A DNA stretch of 60,000 nt from Adiantum capillus-veneris (taxonomy: Eukaryota; Streptophyta; Polypodiopsida; Polypodiales; Pteridaceae), in NCBI GenBank assembly GCA_014529385.2, contig CM043958.1:76025169-76085168 (forward strand), given 5' to 3'. Positions 1-11,178 of this stretch are shown piece after piece (position 1 is the first letter of the stretch; each line of letters starts with the position of its first letter). The notes beneath the pieces were generated by a model. It was not told where the DNA came from, made no database searches, and was given only the letters and a program-made list of their open reading frames with translations. The position numbers were made by a program, and so were the translations under genes.

Positions 1-167
1 GCACGGAGCTGCTGTTGCACTTCACTTTGGAGAGATGGATTGCCCATGGCTTGTTGAAGCCTAGTAACAAGATAGTTAACAAGCATTGAAGCATCATTAG
101 TAGCTTGCTCATGAGCAAAATCAAAGTTATCAACATTAATTTCACTCTCTTTACTATTGTCAGCCAT
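1..167 (-). CDS. Retrotransposon gag N-terminus, cut by window edge
   Basis: An open frame starts with ATG at 167 and runs off the left edge of the window, giving 55 codons. The peptide begins MADNSKESEINVDNF and is polar, with a stretch resembling a Gag N-terminus (LVNYLVTRLQQAMGNPS). I call it gag from position: about 400 nt upstream on the same strand lies a tRNA-iMet primer-binding site followed directly by an LTR end, so this is the first open frame of an LTR retrotransposon. The superfamily (copia or gypsy) cannot be decided because pol lies outside the window. No stop codon is seen in the visible part. Confidence 0.55.
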   Translation of the reverse strand, partial: MADNSKESEINVDNFDFAHEQATNDASMLVNYLVTRLQQAMGNPSLQSEVQQQLR

Positions 168-569
168 TCTAATAACTTTTAGGTGTAAAATGTTTAGGTG
201 TACTTTGGCACTTCAAGCCCTAGTTGCTACTCCTCTTTACCCCTGTAGAAAAAGCACTCAAGCTGCTGTACCCGTGGCTCGAATACCATTAATTGCAAGG
301 AATAGAAGAGAGGGTCTTTCGACACCAAAACAGCACCTGCTCCTGTCAAGCTTCTAATAGCTCAATAGTGGTTAAGCCGTAGGCAAGCCCCGTAGGACTC
401 CACTATTAATACCATAGCTCTGGACGGTGATGCCCCATTAGCTGCACAAAGGCAGGCGCACTGCAAGGCTGAAAAATCCCTATTCTACTTACTCACAGGC
501 AATTAATAATACCAACCATTTGTAGCTAGCTTGAGGACCTCCCTTCTTGAGCAAGAAAAGAGAAACCTT
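168..569 (-). other. 5' leader of the left LTR retrotransposon
   Basis: About 400 nt between the primer-binding site and the gag start. No convincing coding frame is seen on the sense strand. It would hold the packaging and dimerisation signals of the element, but no specific structure is recognised. Confidence 0.4.
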
Positions 570-583
570 GAGCTCTGATACCA
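570..583 (-). other. Primer-binding site, tRNA-iMet type
   Basis: The minus strand reads TGGTATCAGAGCTC here, one base away from the LTR end (ATGTTACA on the minus strand). TGGTATCAGAGC is the standard complement of the 3' end of plant initiator Met-tRNA, used by most plant LTR retrotransposons. It fixes the orientation and the inner LTR edge. Confidence 0.85.
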
Positions 584-584
584 A

Positions 585-2110
585 TGTAACATTTAATGGC
601 CTAATAACTTATGTGTAGTGGAAATTAGCATGAACATAGTGGGCATTTCATTAGAATAGATTCCTAATGAGAATTACAAGAGTGCTTGGGTGGAGAGAGC
701 AACAAAAAGCATAACACCTAGTTAGATAGCATCGACAATAATTTCAAAAGAGAGAGAAATTAAGCTATTGACAACAGTTGAGGACCGGATTTGCATGGAG
801 CCGGTCCCCTCTCCAAAAGGCTTTGTATTATGGTTTCTCCCATCAAGAGAGACATTGTACAATACAATTCTTTGTGTTCCTTCAATACTAGCTAGTGCAA
901 TGAAGATGGAAGCTTCATGCACTAAGCAAAACACTTAATCAAACACAACTTGAAGTATCCCCGTTCTCAGACCCAAGACCTCACACACCTTCAAAGATGG
1001 TGAGAGCTAGCAGGGTATGAGAGTAGATTGAGAGAAAGAAGGAGTATCTTACGAGAAAGATGTACATCTCCTCACATAATCACTCATATTAGCATAGCTT
1101 AGCTTAGTAATTATCTTGGTAGAGAAGATGAGCATGCATTGAATCTTGGCTCTTGGTTGGATTTGCATCCACATGCCAAGAGAGTGTTGATGTAGGCTTC
1201 TATCTCACAAGCTTGGAGTAGGTGATGAGCTCTCCATTAAAGCTTGGGAGGAGATAGAGTATTCTTTCTTCACACATGGTCAAGTGTGAGTGTGTGTGTG
1301 TCAATGCCAAGCAAAAATCAGCCCCCTCTCTCTCTTGGGCGAGCCCTTCCTACTAAATTGGTCTGGCTTTTGCCTCATTGGACCTCCCCAAGTCAAGCCA
1401 ATGGGTGTTAAGCAGCATAAGTGATAGCCTTCTGACATGTGTCCCCCTTTCCCCTTTTGTGAGAGCTTTAGGTAATTAAATAATTAAACTAAACTCTCAT
1501 TGGACCCCTTTGCCTCCTGGCCAATAGGAATCAGGCAAGCCATTGGGCTCCTGAATGCTCATTGGACCCCTTGGGAGACTGCCCAATAGTCTTCTAGGAG
1601 ACTTAATTCTCATTGGCTTCTTTTATTAAGTGTTTTTAAATTAATTAAACTAGATTTACTCTAGCTTAATTCTCATTGGTCCACTTCAAGGGTCTTCCAA
1701 TAGGAATTGGGCACACCTTGTGGGCATCTGGCCTAGGGAGCTGACATGTGTCCCTAATTCCCTTTGTGTAAAGGGAGCCTGTGTGTGTGTGTGGATTTCT
1801 CTCTCATCCCCTACTAAATGGGCTCGCCCCCTCCTTTGTAGGCTTTGAAGAAGACTTTTGTACACACACTAAGCATCCAATTTTCCCTAGGGTTGACCTT
1901 TGGACACAACCTTTGAATTTTGGAACCTTAGCATTTTGGAAGTCTTAATGGGCTGAACCTTAGGGTCTTTTTAGCCCATTGTTGCACATGGCTCTTTTGC
2001 AGATGGCCCCCCCTTTTTGATCCCTATTTTCCCTCCTTTGGATCCCTACTGTGGCCGGTCTGCTAGCTTAACCAATATTCTAGCTTTTTCTCCCCTAGTA
2101 CCTCCCCACA
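585..2110 (-). mobile_element. 5' LTR of the left retrotransposon (outer end uncertain)
   Basis: The inner edge, TGTAACATTT at 585 on the plus strand, is fixed by the adjoining primer-binding site. The outer edge is a guess: CTCCCCACA ends at 2110 and would give a TGTGGGG start on the minus strand. No target duplication can be checked because the other end of the element is outside the window. Positions 1370-1710 carry about ten CATTGG/CCAAT motifs, and 1750-1800 has a GTGTGT stretch. No long open frame is convincing inside. Confidence 0.5.
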
Positions 2111-3489
2111 TTAAATGATCAGTTTAATATGAGAAAATCATTTAGGAGAATTAGATATTGATTATTATGACAGTATCCATACTAAAGGACCTCCTTATGT
2201 GCCCTATTTGATTGAATCCTATAAACAATATAAGTTGTCCTCTGTGTTCATGACATTTGTTTCTCCTAGGAACATACCCTTTTGGCCTTCCTACCGAATT
2301 TAGCCTCTTAGAAAATGTCGGTATTTGTTCAATCCTTCCAGTTCGGAGTCTTTACCTCATATAAATTCTTGAGCCGTGCATCGACTTTAGTCGGAAGTGT
2401 CCAAACTAGATACTGCTACTCAATTAATATTACTCTAATTTTCACCATTAGCAATGAAAAGTTATGGGATTCATTATTGCCTCCTTTGTGTAATTACTCA
2501 AATAGGTTTCCTTTATTGCCTATAAACCCTAAACCTTTTAATCGCTTGGATGATGTGTTATTACTAATGCTTTACGGCATGTAAACAGTAAACCCACCAT
2601 GTCTTTTACTCTGTCTCACGTCACCTTCTACCTAGGTTTAATGCACATACTGTCTCGCGGTTTCAGAGTTCATAGTGTACAAATGTCGTGTGATCAAATC
2701 CCTGGAGACCCGGGTGTGAGTGATACCACGATGGCAGGTATTGTTGGAGAATGTCTAGTCCCATCACCTACAGTTGGAATCCGTCTTTTATAAAGCCCAC
2801 ATGATATGGTTGAGGTGAGTACTAGACTCATTTAGCATTTGTATTTATGTACTTGTGACGTCTAATTCATAAAGAGTGGGGCCTACAACATGCCTAAAGT
2901 AAATGAGAAAGCTGTGGTGGAGTTGTCTTTTCCTCTGAGTCCATAGGTGATTTAATTTTGTAGTGGTTGTCGCTCTACTGGCTGTTAAGATGAGGCTTAG
3001 CTGATTCAGTTAATTGTAATTTAATTGGAGTAAATTGTTGTTTGCTGGGGTTTTAAACTACTGCTCACTAGGCTGCTTCATATTCATACCAAGGCCTTGA
3101 CTTTAGGCATTGAATTTAGGCGATTGGTTGTCGCTATAATCCATAAAATAAGGTGCTCATTGTTGATTAAATTCTGAGTACTGATGTACTGCCAAGTTTT
3201 GAAAAATCTCATAACTGCTAAAAAACATCATGGCTTTTTTTATCAGGATTGGTTTGTTTATTAAGAATATGAAATACTTGGGTAAATAATCAAATCTAGA
3301 TATATTCAACAACGGAAAAATGGACAAATTTAATATCGAACATATTAATCAGGTTTGGGATTTTTTTTTCACTGAATGTTCTTAGAAAATTGGAAGATTA
3401 TTGTCAATAGATGTCTAGTTTCTGAAATGCTGCCATACCTTGAAATGACTTAATGTAGTTGAAAAGCATTACTTTCCCTAAAAAAAATA
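2111..3489. other. Unassigned intergenic DNA
   Basis: AT-rich sequence with several unrelated short open frames (for example 2315-2584 and 2599-2793, plus strand). Neither product resembles a family I know, and there is no supporting splice or promoter context. I see no RNA gene or mobile-element boundary. Confidence 0.4.
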
Positions 3490-4915
3490 TGTGTTATATT
3501 TCAAGCTGGCTCTCTTTTACCTTATTACATCACCTTCACGTAAGATTTCTAGTCTTGTTGTGGCTCACCACTTGCATAGCTTGCTGACTTTTGATTGCGG
3601 GTTACTGCATGCCTGGTTATGGATCCCTACGATATACAATAATCTAAGTTTCACTCTTTTAAGATTGCCTACTATTTGCTCACATTGTATTACATTTTAG
3701 TATACAGGATGATGAGCACTTACCCGCATGATGCGGCTACAAATAAAATAAACTGGGTATCTCTAGCTAGTGTTAGGTATCCTAATTGGGTTGATGGTGT
3801 AATAGATATACTCGAATATATGAGGTCGCATCGACGATACTCTTACTGGTCCCTGCGTTTTTAGCATTACTCTAGCTTCTCTCTTGTGTTCTTTGTGCCG
3901 GATTTTGGGTTAATGCTATTCTAATGCTTAGACATGCCAGGCTGGGTCTGATTTAGAGTTTTTTCACTATGGTTAACACTTACAAAAAAAAAACCATATC
4001 TAGAAGAATGAAACTTTCGCCTTGTTTTTCTAAATAAAGAGGAGAGAATAATTTGGAATACATGTTAGAGTGGCATAAAATGGAAGTTGTAACAGGCTCT
4101 GTAACGGGCATGACATGAGCTAAAAGATGGCAAGACTTGATGATGACAATTAACATGTGTGAATCAGCTTGTAAAGCATAAAAGGAAAATTGGGAGTACC
4201 AGACCTAATGGTTAGAACTTCGTTGGCTATTTTTTGATGGTTTCCTGAGACCTGAATATAATTATGCTGGTTTCCTTTACATTTGAGCTTGATCATTTTT
4301 TCCTTCTTACTTCACCTAATCCTAAGTTTTCTGGTTTCTTTTGGGCTCACCACTTGCATGGCTTACTCACGTATGATAGCTGGCTATAGCTTTCTTGGTT
4401 AATGTTTGGACCCTCTGCTTTACAATAATCTATGTTTTGCTCTTTTAAGCTTGCCTATATTTTCTCTCATTTTATTTCATGATGCTCACGTATCTGCATG
4501 ATGCGGCCACATTGAGTATAAATTGGATATTTCCAACTGATGTTAAATATCCAATTTAGGTTGATGGTTTGATAGGTATTCTCTACTGTATGAGAGATCA
4601 TCAACCATTCTCTTGCTGGTCCCTGTTTTTTTGCCTTACTTTAATTTTCTGTAGTGTTTTCTAAGATGGTTGTGGGTTATTGCTTTACTTAGTACTTTTA
4701 CTTGCCAGGCTGGCTGTGATTTAAAATTTTTCACTGGGGAAGGAATTTGTAATATATGTTAACATGCAATAATATGGAAGTTTATGTGATGTGTAAAATA
4801 AGTGATGGACATGATATAAGCTATGAGGCATCGTGATTTGAAGATGGGAGTTAAGTGTATCAGATCACAAATCATAAATGGAAAAATGAAAATGCCAGAC
4901 ATACAGGTGTGACTC
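3490..4915 (+). repeat. Diverged tandem duplication, unit about 750-780 bp
   Basis: Two copies follow each other, roughly 3490-4225 and 4270-4915. Shared landmarks include GGCTCACCACTTGCAT (near 3560 and 4345), TACAATAATCTA (near 3637 and 4421), GCATGATGCGGC (near 3727 and 4496), CTGGTCCCTG (near 3847 and 4616) and GCCAGGCTGG (near 3936 and 4707). The first copy keeps a short open frame at 3709-3864 with TYPHDAATNKINW. The second has a related but stop-interrupted frame, so this may be a duplicated exon remnant. No function is assigned. Confidence 0.6.
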
Positions 4916-5884
4916 CTCTTGTCTTATTTGACTGGCCTCAAGTGTCCTGAACCTTATAGTGTCGGTGCTTTCTGTAAGGTCATCACCATAGAAAGGAATT
5001 TTTTTTATTGCCTTGCTACATTAAACGTCTAGGCTCGGTTAAATGAAATAAAATCTGGGTATGACATGGTTCATGTGTAACTAGGTGATACTCTTAAACA
5101 CTTCTTGAGATTTGTTGAAATTATTTTTTTGATAAAAAAATTGATGCCTTCTCCCAATAAGAGTTAAGAAGGATTTAGAAAGGGTGGTTGCATGAACATA
5201 TAATTAACTCTGGAAAGTTTTGAAAAATTGGGAAATATTTTGATAAATGGAGCATGTACTATGGAATCTCATTGTCTAAGAAAGAGTTGCAAAATGCCAA
5301 AGAATTTTATATAATAAGAACTTGGAAAATTTTCTCTCTTATTTTTTAGAAATTACAGCATAAGAACAATTGGTTTTCTCATTGGGGCATGGATAACAAC
5401 TTGGATGCCCATGCATCACCTGCTAACTGAGCGTTTTCTTGTTTACTATGGGTGCAGGTGAGGGCTATCTTCTTTGACAAAAACAAAATGTTTGACGTGG
5501 TTGATGACATGTGGATTTGCATTTACCTTAAAGCAGTACCACCCCTAAATTGGGATTATTTTTTCCTTATCAGTCTTTGTTCTCTTCATTACCTTGTTAA
5601 AAAAAATTATTCTCAACAACAAATGAATTATTGTACATTTCCATTTTATTTACCTAGAATTTCTGGTCTATGAATAGGTTCTATTCTTTTGCGTATATGT
5701 ATATATTTAAAACTGCTACACACACAATAAACGCAAAAGAGAGATTGACTTGTCTTTCTTTCTCAGACTTTGGTTCTAGGACATACCGCATGTTACAATA
5801 TAGTTTATTATATCATAAAAGGCAGAGGTGCTATCACATAGTCGTAGTGGTCCCTGTTGATATGACCGATGAAAGGTTGCTAGC
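4916..5884. other. Unassigned DNA with one exon-like segment
   Basis: Mostly AT-rich and featureless. At 5455-5457 a pyrimidine-poor but otherwise acceptable acceptor (GGTGCAG) precedes an open plus-strand stretch encoding VRAIFFDKNKMFDVVDDMW, which looks protein-like but is not recognised. There is no clear donor, so I do not call a gene. Confidence 0.3.
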
Positions 5885-5889
5885 ACTAC

Positions 5890-7773
5890 TGTAAGGTCCC
5901 CACCCCGCCGACACCAAAAACGGGATGGGACCATTGACGGGTCTCTAGGCCCACTAAAATCAGAGTCCTTAGACAAGAAAAATTCCAGGGAGTTCACCCT
6001 TACCATTGACAATGGTTTAGGTTTATAGCCCTAGAAAGATACCTAGTCCTGTCTCGTAGTGGAAACGGGACTAAATTAAAAAAAAACTATTCTCGCCCTA
6101 TAACTTCGTCATTTAGATTATGTTTTCTTTAGCCAACGCTTTTTTCCCCCTAACATATGTGAGGGCACAGCCGTTGGTGGATTCCTCTTCCAGATGAAGT
6201 TTCTAAACATTTTAGTGCGCGGGAATGGATAGTTACCTGACTAATCAGGTCCACCCGTCCATGATTGACAACCTTAGTCAATCCCCACTTACCACCCCAC
6301 ACTCACACATGATTTCTATGTTGTTTAATTACTACCACATTCTTTTCACAATTAAACAATGATTCCTTTTAACTTTCAGAAAAACTGAATTTCATTAAGA
6401 TAACCTTTGAAAACAGTATTGAAGACATTCTTTCAACAAACAAATATCTTTAGACTTAAAACAAGGTACTGTCATTCTGAAGTATCTTTGACCAATACTG
6501 GCTTATCTCAAGATCACCTATACAGGGGTAAAAAAAATGGCACCCATTCCTTACTTATAAAAACCGGGGTGGAAAAAGCCATCACCCAAAGTCCGGGCGC
6601 CCATATGCCAACCGGCTGCCCATACATCGGGCGGTTCCTCTAGGATAAACTTGAAATCTTAAGTAATATCCATAAACACAAACAAGCATGGGGTGAAGAC
6701 TCCACACGCATTGAGGAAACCGACTCATCCATGGCGGTATCGCCATCATTACTCATTACCTAGAGTAAAATATTTCCAAGGAATCAGAGGTGTCTTGAGA
6801 CAAGCTGTCTTAAGGATAGTCAAACATTTCTTTCCTAGGTCAATCATTCATAACCCAATCATTTCTTTCCTATTTACAATCATTGCTTGTTGGTTTTGTG
6901 GAAGTTACCTTCCGTTTATAGCCAGTTTATCCTTCCTAACCTTACGTATGCAATGCTAACTTAAAAATGAACTTTAAAAGATTTTAAGTGAACAAAATAG
7001 AAATCCTACTGGGACTGCTCGTCCATGTGCTGTTGGGCGGGAGCCCGTAGACTTTCCTCCGTCGGCCTATGGCTAGGCCCAGCCTCATGGTCATTAGTGG
7101 CTTTATTTATTTTGTTGCTAACATCCTCTTCTTCGGTAAGAGGATTTTCCCTGGTTTTCTTTGGAGCCATGTTGGCAGCCATTTAATTTAATCAACTAGA
7201 GCTTAATCTCTAGTGATTTCTACGTAGCGGTGTCTCTAGATGAGAGAGTGTGTCAAGGCTCCGAGTCTAAATTTTTATGAAGGAAAGGGGATCTTTTTCT
7301 AGTTTTTCAGGGCCCCGGGCTGTTCTTGGCAGGTTTTGACACCCCAAGGAGGCCCCCAGCTTCAAGACGGCGCCAACTGCTACTATTTCAGTCCCTGGTA
7401 GGTTTCCCCCAGCTCCACACTGCCCCCCGATCTTCCAAAATCAATTTTGGTTGATTTTACTGATTTCTAATGATGAAAATTAGAATATCAGTTAATTCTA
7501 GAACCTTAGAATAAGAAAGTATTTGTTAATAATAATTAATGAAACCATCCAATTTTTATTAACTAATTGAATTCCTAGTGAAACCATTCAGGGCCCTAAC
7601 TTTTTCAATTTTTATTGGATTCTGATTCTGAAAATTACTAACCATAGTAAATCTCTGCTTATGATTCAAAAATTACCAATATCATCCATAATTGAATCAT
7701 TCAACAATGGTTTTTAATTTAATTTTACAAACTTTGTACAATTTTTAAGGTTTCAGAAACTGGAAACCTTACA
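5890..7773 (-). repeat. 3' LTR of the chromovirus
   Basis: 1884 bp, TG...CA, with inverted ends TGTAAGG/CCTTACA. It is collinear with the 5' LTR at 12617-14143 plus 19127-19454, with no nested insertion. The TATA position seen in the 5' LTR is degraded here (CTAGAAAAAG on the minus strand near 7293-7302). It also contains a copy of the 54-codon leader frame, now ended by TAG at its last codon junction. Confidence 0.93.
7006..7170 (-). pseudogene. LTR-resident leader frame (3' LTR copy)
   Basis: ATG at 7170 opens 54 codons beginning MAPKKTRENPLTEEEDV and containing EAGPSHRPTEESL. A TAG (7006-7008) follows directly where the other LTR copies have a CAG|GT splice donor. The length is exactly that of the copies at 13740-13901 and 15236-15397. 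In the 3' LTR it would be non-functional for gag even when intact, because it lies downstream of pol. An upstream in-frame ATG at 7182 adds MAAN. Confidence 0.6.
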
Positions 7774-7786
7774 ATCACCCCAACTT
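7774..7786 (-). other. Polypurine-tract position next to the 3' LTR
   Basis: The minus strand reads AAGTTGGGGTGAT directly before the 3' LTR start TGTAAGG. It is purine-rich but interrupted, and is called mainly from its position as the plus-strand primer site. Confidence 0.5.
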
Positions 7787-7794
7787 AAGGAATT

Positions 7795-8258
7795 GAGATG
7801 TCCTCATCTCAACCGAAATTGGGAAAATCTTTGCGAAGTGATACTTCATTCTCCCAAGTGGCGTCTTCAGTAGGGTAGTCTTTCCATTTTACTAAGTGTT
7901 CTCTGATAACTCTGTTTCATAGACTCCTTTCCCTAGAGTCAAGAATACAATCTGGTTGAAGTTCAAGAATTCCCTGCTTCTGTATCACAATTTGTTCTTC
8001 ATCTAGAGTATGGTTGGGATTTGGGATGTAGGGTTTTAGAAGACTGATATGGAATACATTATGGACCTTGAGGTGCTCAGGTAATTTTAGTTTGTAAGCT
8101 TGATCACTGATTACTTTAATCACTTCATAAGGTCCACAATATCTGGGGCTTAGTTTTTTGTATTTTCTGAAGGATAAAGTGCTTCTCTTTGGTCGTACCC
8201 TAAGGAATACTTTATCCCCTTGTTTGAAAAACCGATCAGATTGGTTCTTATCAGCATA
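7795..8258 (-). pseudogene. Integrase C-terminus and chromodomain
   Basis: The minus-strand frame carries the integrase GPF/Y-like region (SPRYCGPYEVIKV), the HNVFHISLLKPY motif that ends most plant gypsy integrases, and then a chromodomain with ILDSRE, EHLVKWKDYP and EDATWE. The chromodomain would bind modified histone tails and steer integration to heterochromatin. A TGA at 7917-7919 separates ILDSRERSL from the rest of the chromodomain. A TAA stop at 8259-8261 lies just upstream. The frame closes at about 7795 with TGA, then the purine tract and LTR follow. Confidence 0.85.
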
Positions 8259-9311
8259 TTATTTTTGGCGGTCCTTGGCTGCTTGAATGTCTTGTCTTAT
8301 GGCTTTGGTTTGGGCATCCATCTCCTCCAGCATTTGCTTTGAAGATTCTACTCTTGTAGTAGGGTCAGAAAAGTTTAGGGGTGATATATATTCATGCCCA
8401 TAAAGATCATTAAATGGAAACATCCCAATGCTTTTATGAAAGGATGAGTTATAGGTGAATTCCATCAGAGGAAGAAATTGGATCCATTTCCGGGGTTCTC
8501 TACTACAGTAGGCTCTAAGGATGTCTTCAATAACTTGATTCACTCTTTCCGTCTGGCCGTTTGTCTGAGGGTGATAGGATGTACTAAACATAGCTAGGTA
8601 CCTAAGGATTCAAATAAAACTTTCCAAAATTTTGAAGTGAATTTTGCATCTCTGTCTGACTATTCTCTTAGGAAGTCCGTGTAATTCCAAGATCTCTTTG
8701 ATAAAGATACGGCTTATGTCTGATGCAATGTAGGTTGTTTTTACAGGCATCAAATGGGATACTTTAGTCAGCATATCCACTACTACCATAATGGAGTCGT
8801 AACCCCCTTGAATAGTGGGAAGGCCTGTTACAAAGTCCATGCTAATGAGTTCCCACTTCATTTGAGGAATTTCCAGAGGTTGAAGTTTCCTTGGCATCAT
8901 TACTCGTTCAGCCTTAATCCTTTGACAAGAAAGACATTGTCTGATGTAACAAAGTATATCTCCTTTCAATCCTGGCCTAAAATAGCTTTTCCTTATGGCA
9001 TTAAGGGTCTTTGCATAACCAGGATGGCCGGCAACTGGAGCATTGTGTCCTTCATAAAGGATTAACTCCTTTAATGTTAGATTCTTAGGAATGTAAAGCC
9101 GATACTTATAATAGAGAAGCCCATCCTCAAGTGAATAATCCTTGATTTTCTCTTTCTCTTTCTCTTTTAGGTCCTGTTGATTGATAACCTGTAAAAGTTT
9201 TTGATAATCCTTATCTTCTAGGTAAGCTTCCTTAACCTTGTTCAGGATTGGATTGTCGATTGTGGAAATAGCCCCAAGAAAAACCTTACGACTAAGAGCG
9301 TTAGCAACCAC
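8259..9311 (-). pseudogene. Integrase zinc-binding and catalytic core
   Basis: The frame begins in the end of RNase H (KPGKENVVANALSR), then shows the HHCC zinc-binding module (EGHNAPVAGHPG, then CLSCQRIKAE) and the first catalytic aspartate in ISMDFVTGLP. The second catalytic aspartate region after GLPKRIV, near 8665, is out of frame because of a one-base loss. Frame is regained near 8590 at MFSTSYHPQTNGQTERVNQ after a second one-base loss and a stop. The catalytic glutamate lies in the ERVNQ segment that follows. These breaks abolish DDE-type strand transfer. Confidence 0.88.
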
Positions 9312-9753
9312 ATTCTCTTTCCCTGGTTTCTATTTTATTTCAAACTCATATTCCTGTAAGAGTTATATCCATCTTCTCTGCCTCGTGTTGAGTGTTGCTT
9401 GTGAGAAAATCCATTTTAAACTCTGATGATCAGTGATTAACTGGAACTTCCCTCCTAGAAGATAGTGCCTCCAGAGTTTTAGAGGATGGATGACAGCTAG
9501 GAGTTCTAGATCATGAGTTGGATAATTCAGCTCCTGGATTCTTAATTTTTGAGAAGTAAAGACGATTGGTCTGCCTTCTTGGTTTAAAACTCCTCCTATA
9601 GCAAGACCGCTAGCATCTGTTACTACTTCAAACTCTTGAGTGAAGTCAGGAAGTTTGAGTACAAGGACTGATGTGCGATTTTGTTTTAGTTTGAGGAAAC
9701 AATCCTCCTATTCTTTTCCCATGTAAGTTTGGCTTTCTTTTTAAGTAGCTGCG
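9312..9753 (-). pseudogene. RNase H domain
   Basis: The minus strand encodes FEVVTDASGLAIGGVL (first catalytic Asp), DLELLAVIHPLKLWRHYLLG (catalytic Glu region) and LITDHQSLKWIF (catalytic Asp), then RQRRW and KPGKENVVANALSR. The last motif usually reads ADALSR. Here the Asp is Asn, as a G-to-A change would produce. In-frame stops occur after RQRRW and before KPGKEN. The frame differs from that of the upstream reverse transcriptase because of a shift near 9830. Confidence 0.85.
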
Positions 9754-10431
9754 TCAAGGGTGTGACGATAACTGCATAATCTTTGATGAAGATTGTATAC
9801 CATCCTGTAATGCCCAAAAATCCTTGAGTACCATTTTGGGTTGTGGCCAGTCTATTATATCTTTAATCTTTGCGGGGTCTACTGAAATTCCTTCAGGGTT
9901 TATTATGAAACCAAGATAACTAACTTCAGGCATGAAAAACACACATTTACTCATTTTGGCATATAACTGATGTTGGCGTAGAAGATGAAGTACTTTACCT
10001 ACATGGCCTTCATGCTCTTTTTCATCCTTGGAATATACCACGATATCATTGAAAAACACCATCACAAAATCATCCACATATTCTCTAAATATATCCTGCA
10101 TGAGACGGTTAAAAGTAACTGGAGCATTCATAAGACCAAAAGGCATCACGATGAACTCATAATGCCCATAGCGGGTGTTGAAAGCAGTTTTGTAAATATC
10201 TGCCTCCTTAATCCGGATTTGATGGTAACTTAATCTGAGATCAATTTTTGTGAATACCTTGGCTCCATGTAATCTATCAAGCAATTCATCGATGCGAGGA
10301 ATAGGGTACTTATTCTTTACCGATACCTGGTTAGGTCCCCTATAATCGATGCATAGATGTAAAGATCCATCCTTCTTCTTTTGGAATAGAATAGGTGCTC
10401 CCTAAGGTGAAATGCTTGGCATGATGATTCC
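9754..10431 (-). pseudogene. Reverse transcriptase domain
   Basis: The frame follows the protease in the same register. Visible motifs are [70 protein letters not shown] and [20 protein letters not shown]. The catalytic box should have two adjacent aspartates (F/Y-x-DD). Here it reads FFND, with the first Asp replaced by Asn. Two TAG codons (10432-10434 and about 10402) interrupt the segment before FQKKKDG, and a frameshift near 9830 removes the connection after IIDWPQPK. The enzyme would be dead. Confidence 0.92.
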
Positions 10432-10434
10432 CTA

Positions 10435-11178
10435 TTCAATAAGTTGACGAAGCTGTTCTTTTAATTCAATAGCTCCAGGGAGGGACATTTTGTAGGGTCT
10501 TTTTGAAATTGGTTCACTACCTGGAAAGGTTTCTATTTCATGTTCTATATCCCTTGGAGGAGGTAAATTTGAGAGATCTTCCGGAAATATATCTGAAAAC
10601 TCCTTAAGCCATTCTGGAGTTGTGTTGTCCCTTGAATCATCTGCCTTATTAAGTTTTACTACAAAGATCTGTTGCCCCTTACACAAACCCTTCAGAATTC
10701 GACTAGCCTTAACTAAATGAGCCTCAGGCTTCCCATTTGATCCTTGTACTAATGTTTCTTTACCTAAGTGATTTTTGAAGGTTAAGTTCCCTTGAGCACA
10801 GTGAATTTGGGCTTGATTTTTGATTAACCAATCCATTCCTAGAATACCATCATAGATTCCTACTGGTAGAGTCCGGAAGTAAGATGAAGTCACGGTTCCC
10901 CCTACTTCAAACTCAACTTCCCCAGATGTAAATTGAGATAGAACCTCTTTCCCATTTGCTAGTTCTACCACTAATTTCTTGGTGGGATATTGGTTCAATT
11001 TGAGTCTCCTTAAACATTTAGGGGAGAGAAAAGAGTGTGTGCTGCAACAATCTATAAGTAGCTCAAATTTTTCACCTTCTCTGTTTGTAATGGTTTGGAT
11101 GACAGCATGCTGTTGCCAAGCTCCAGGGTTATCAATGGCGGCAAAGAGAGTAGATCTTTCATCTTCCTTATCCAGCAA
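10435..11178 (-). pseudogene. Retropepsin-like aspartic protease region
   Basis: Contains FELLIDCCSTHSFLS and, 60 to 70 residues on, GILGMDWL, the flap-side signature of Ty3/gypsy proteases. The active site D-S/T-G reads D-C-C, so the glycine and hydroxyl residue are lost. The C-terminal third (EFSDIFPEDLSNLPPPRDIEHEIE, shown here in part) is the usual linker to reverse transcriptase. It ends at TAG 10432-10434. It is in the same frame as gag, so the element used one gag-pol frame. Confidence 0.85.

Noticed and set aside
5776-6012. Minus-strand frame across the 3' LTR edge (and its relative at 12488-12739)
   Set aside because: It is created by U5 LTR sequence running into different flanking DNA in each case, so the C-terminal parts are unrelated.
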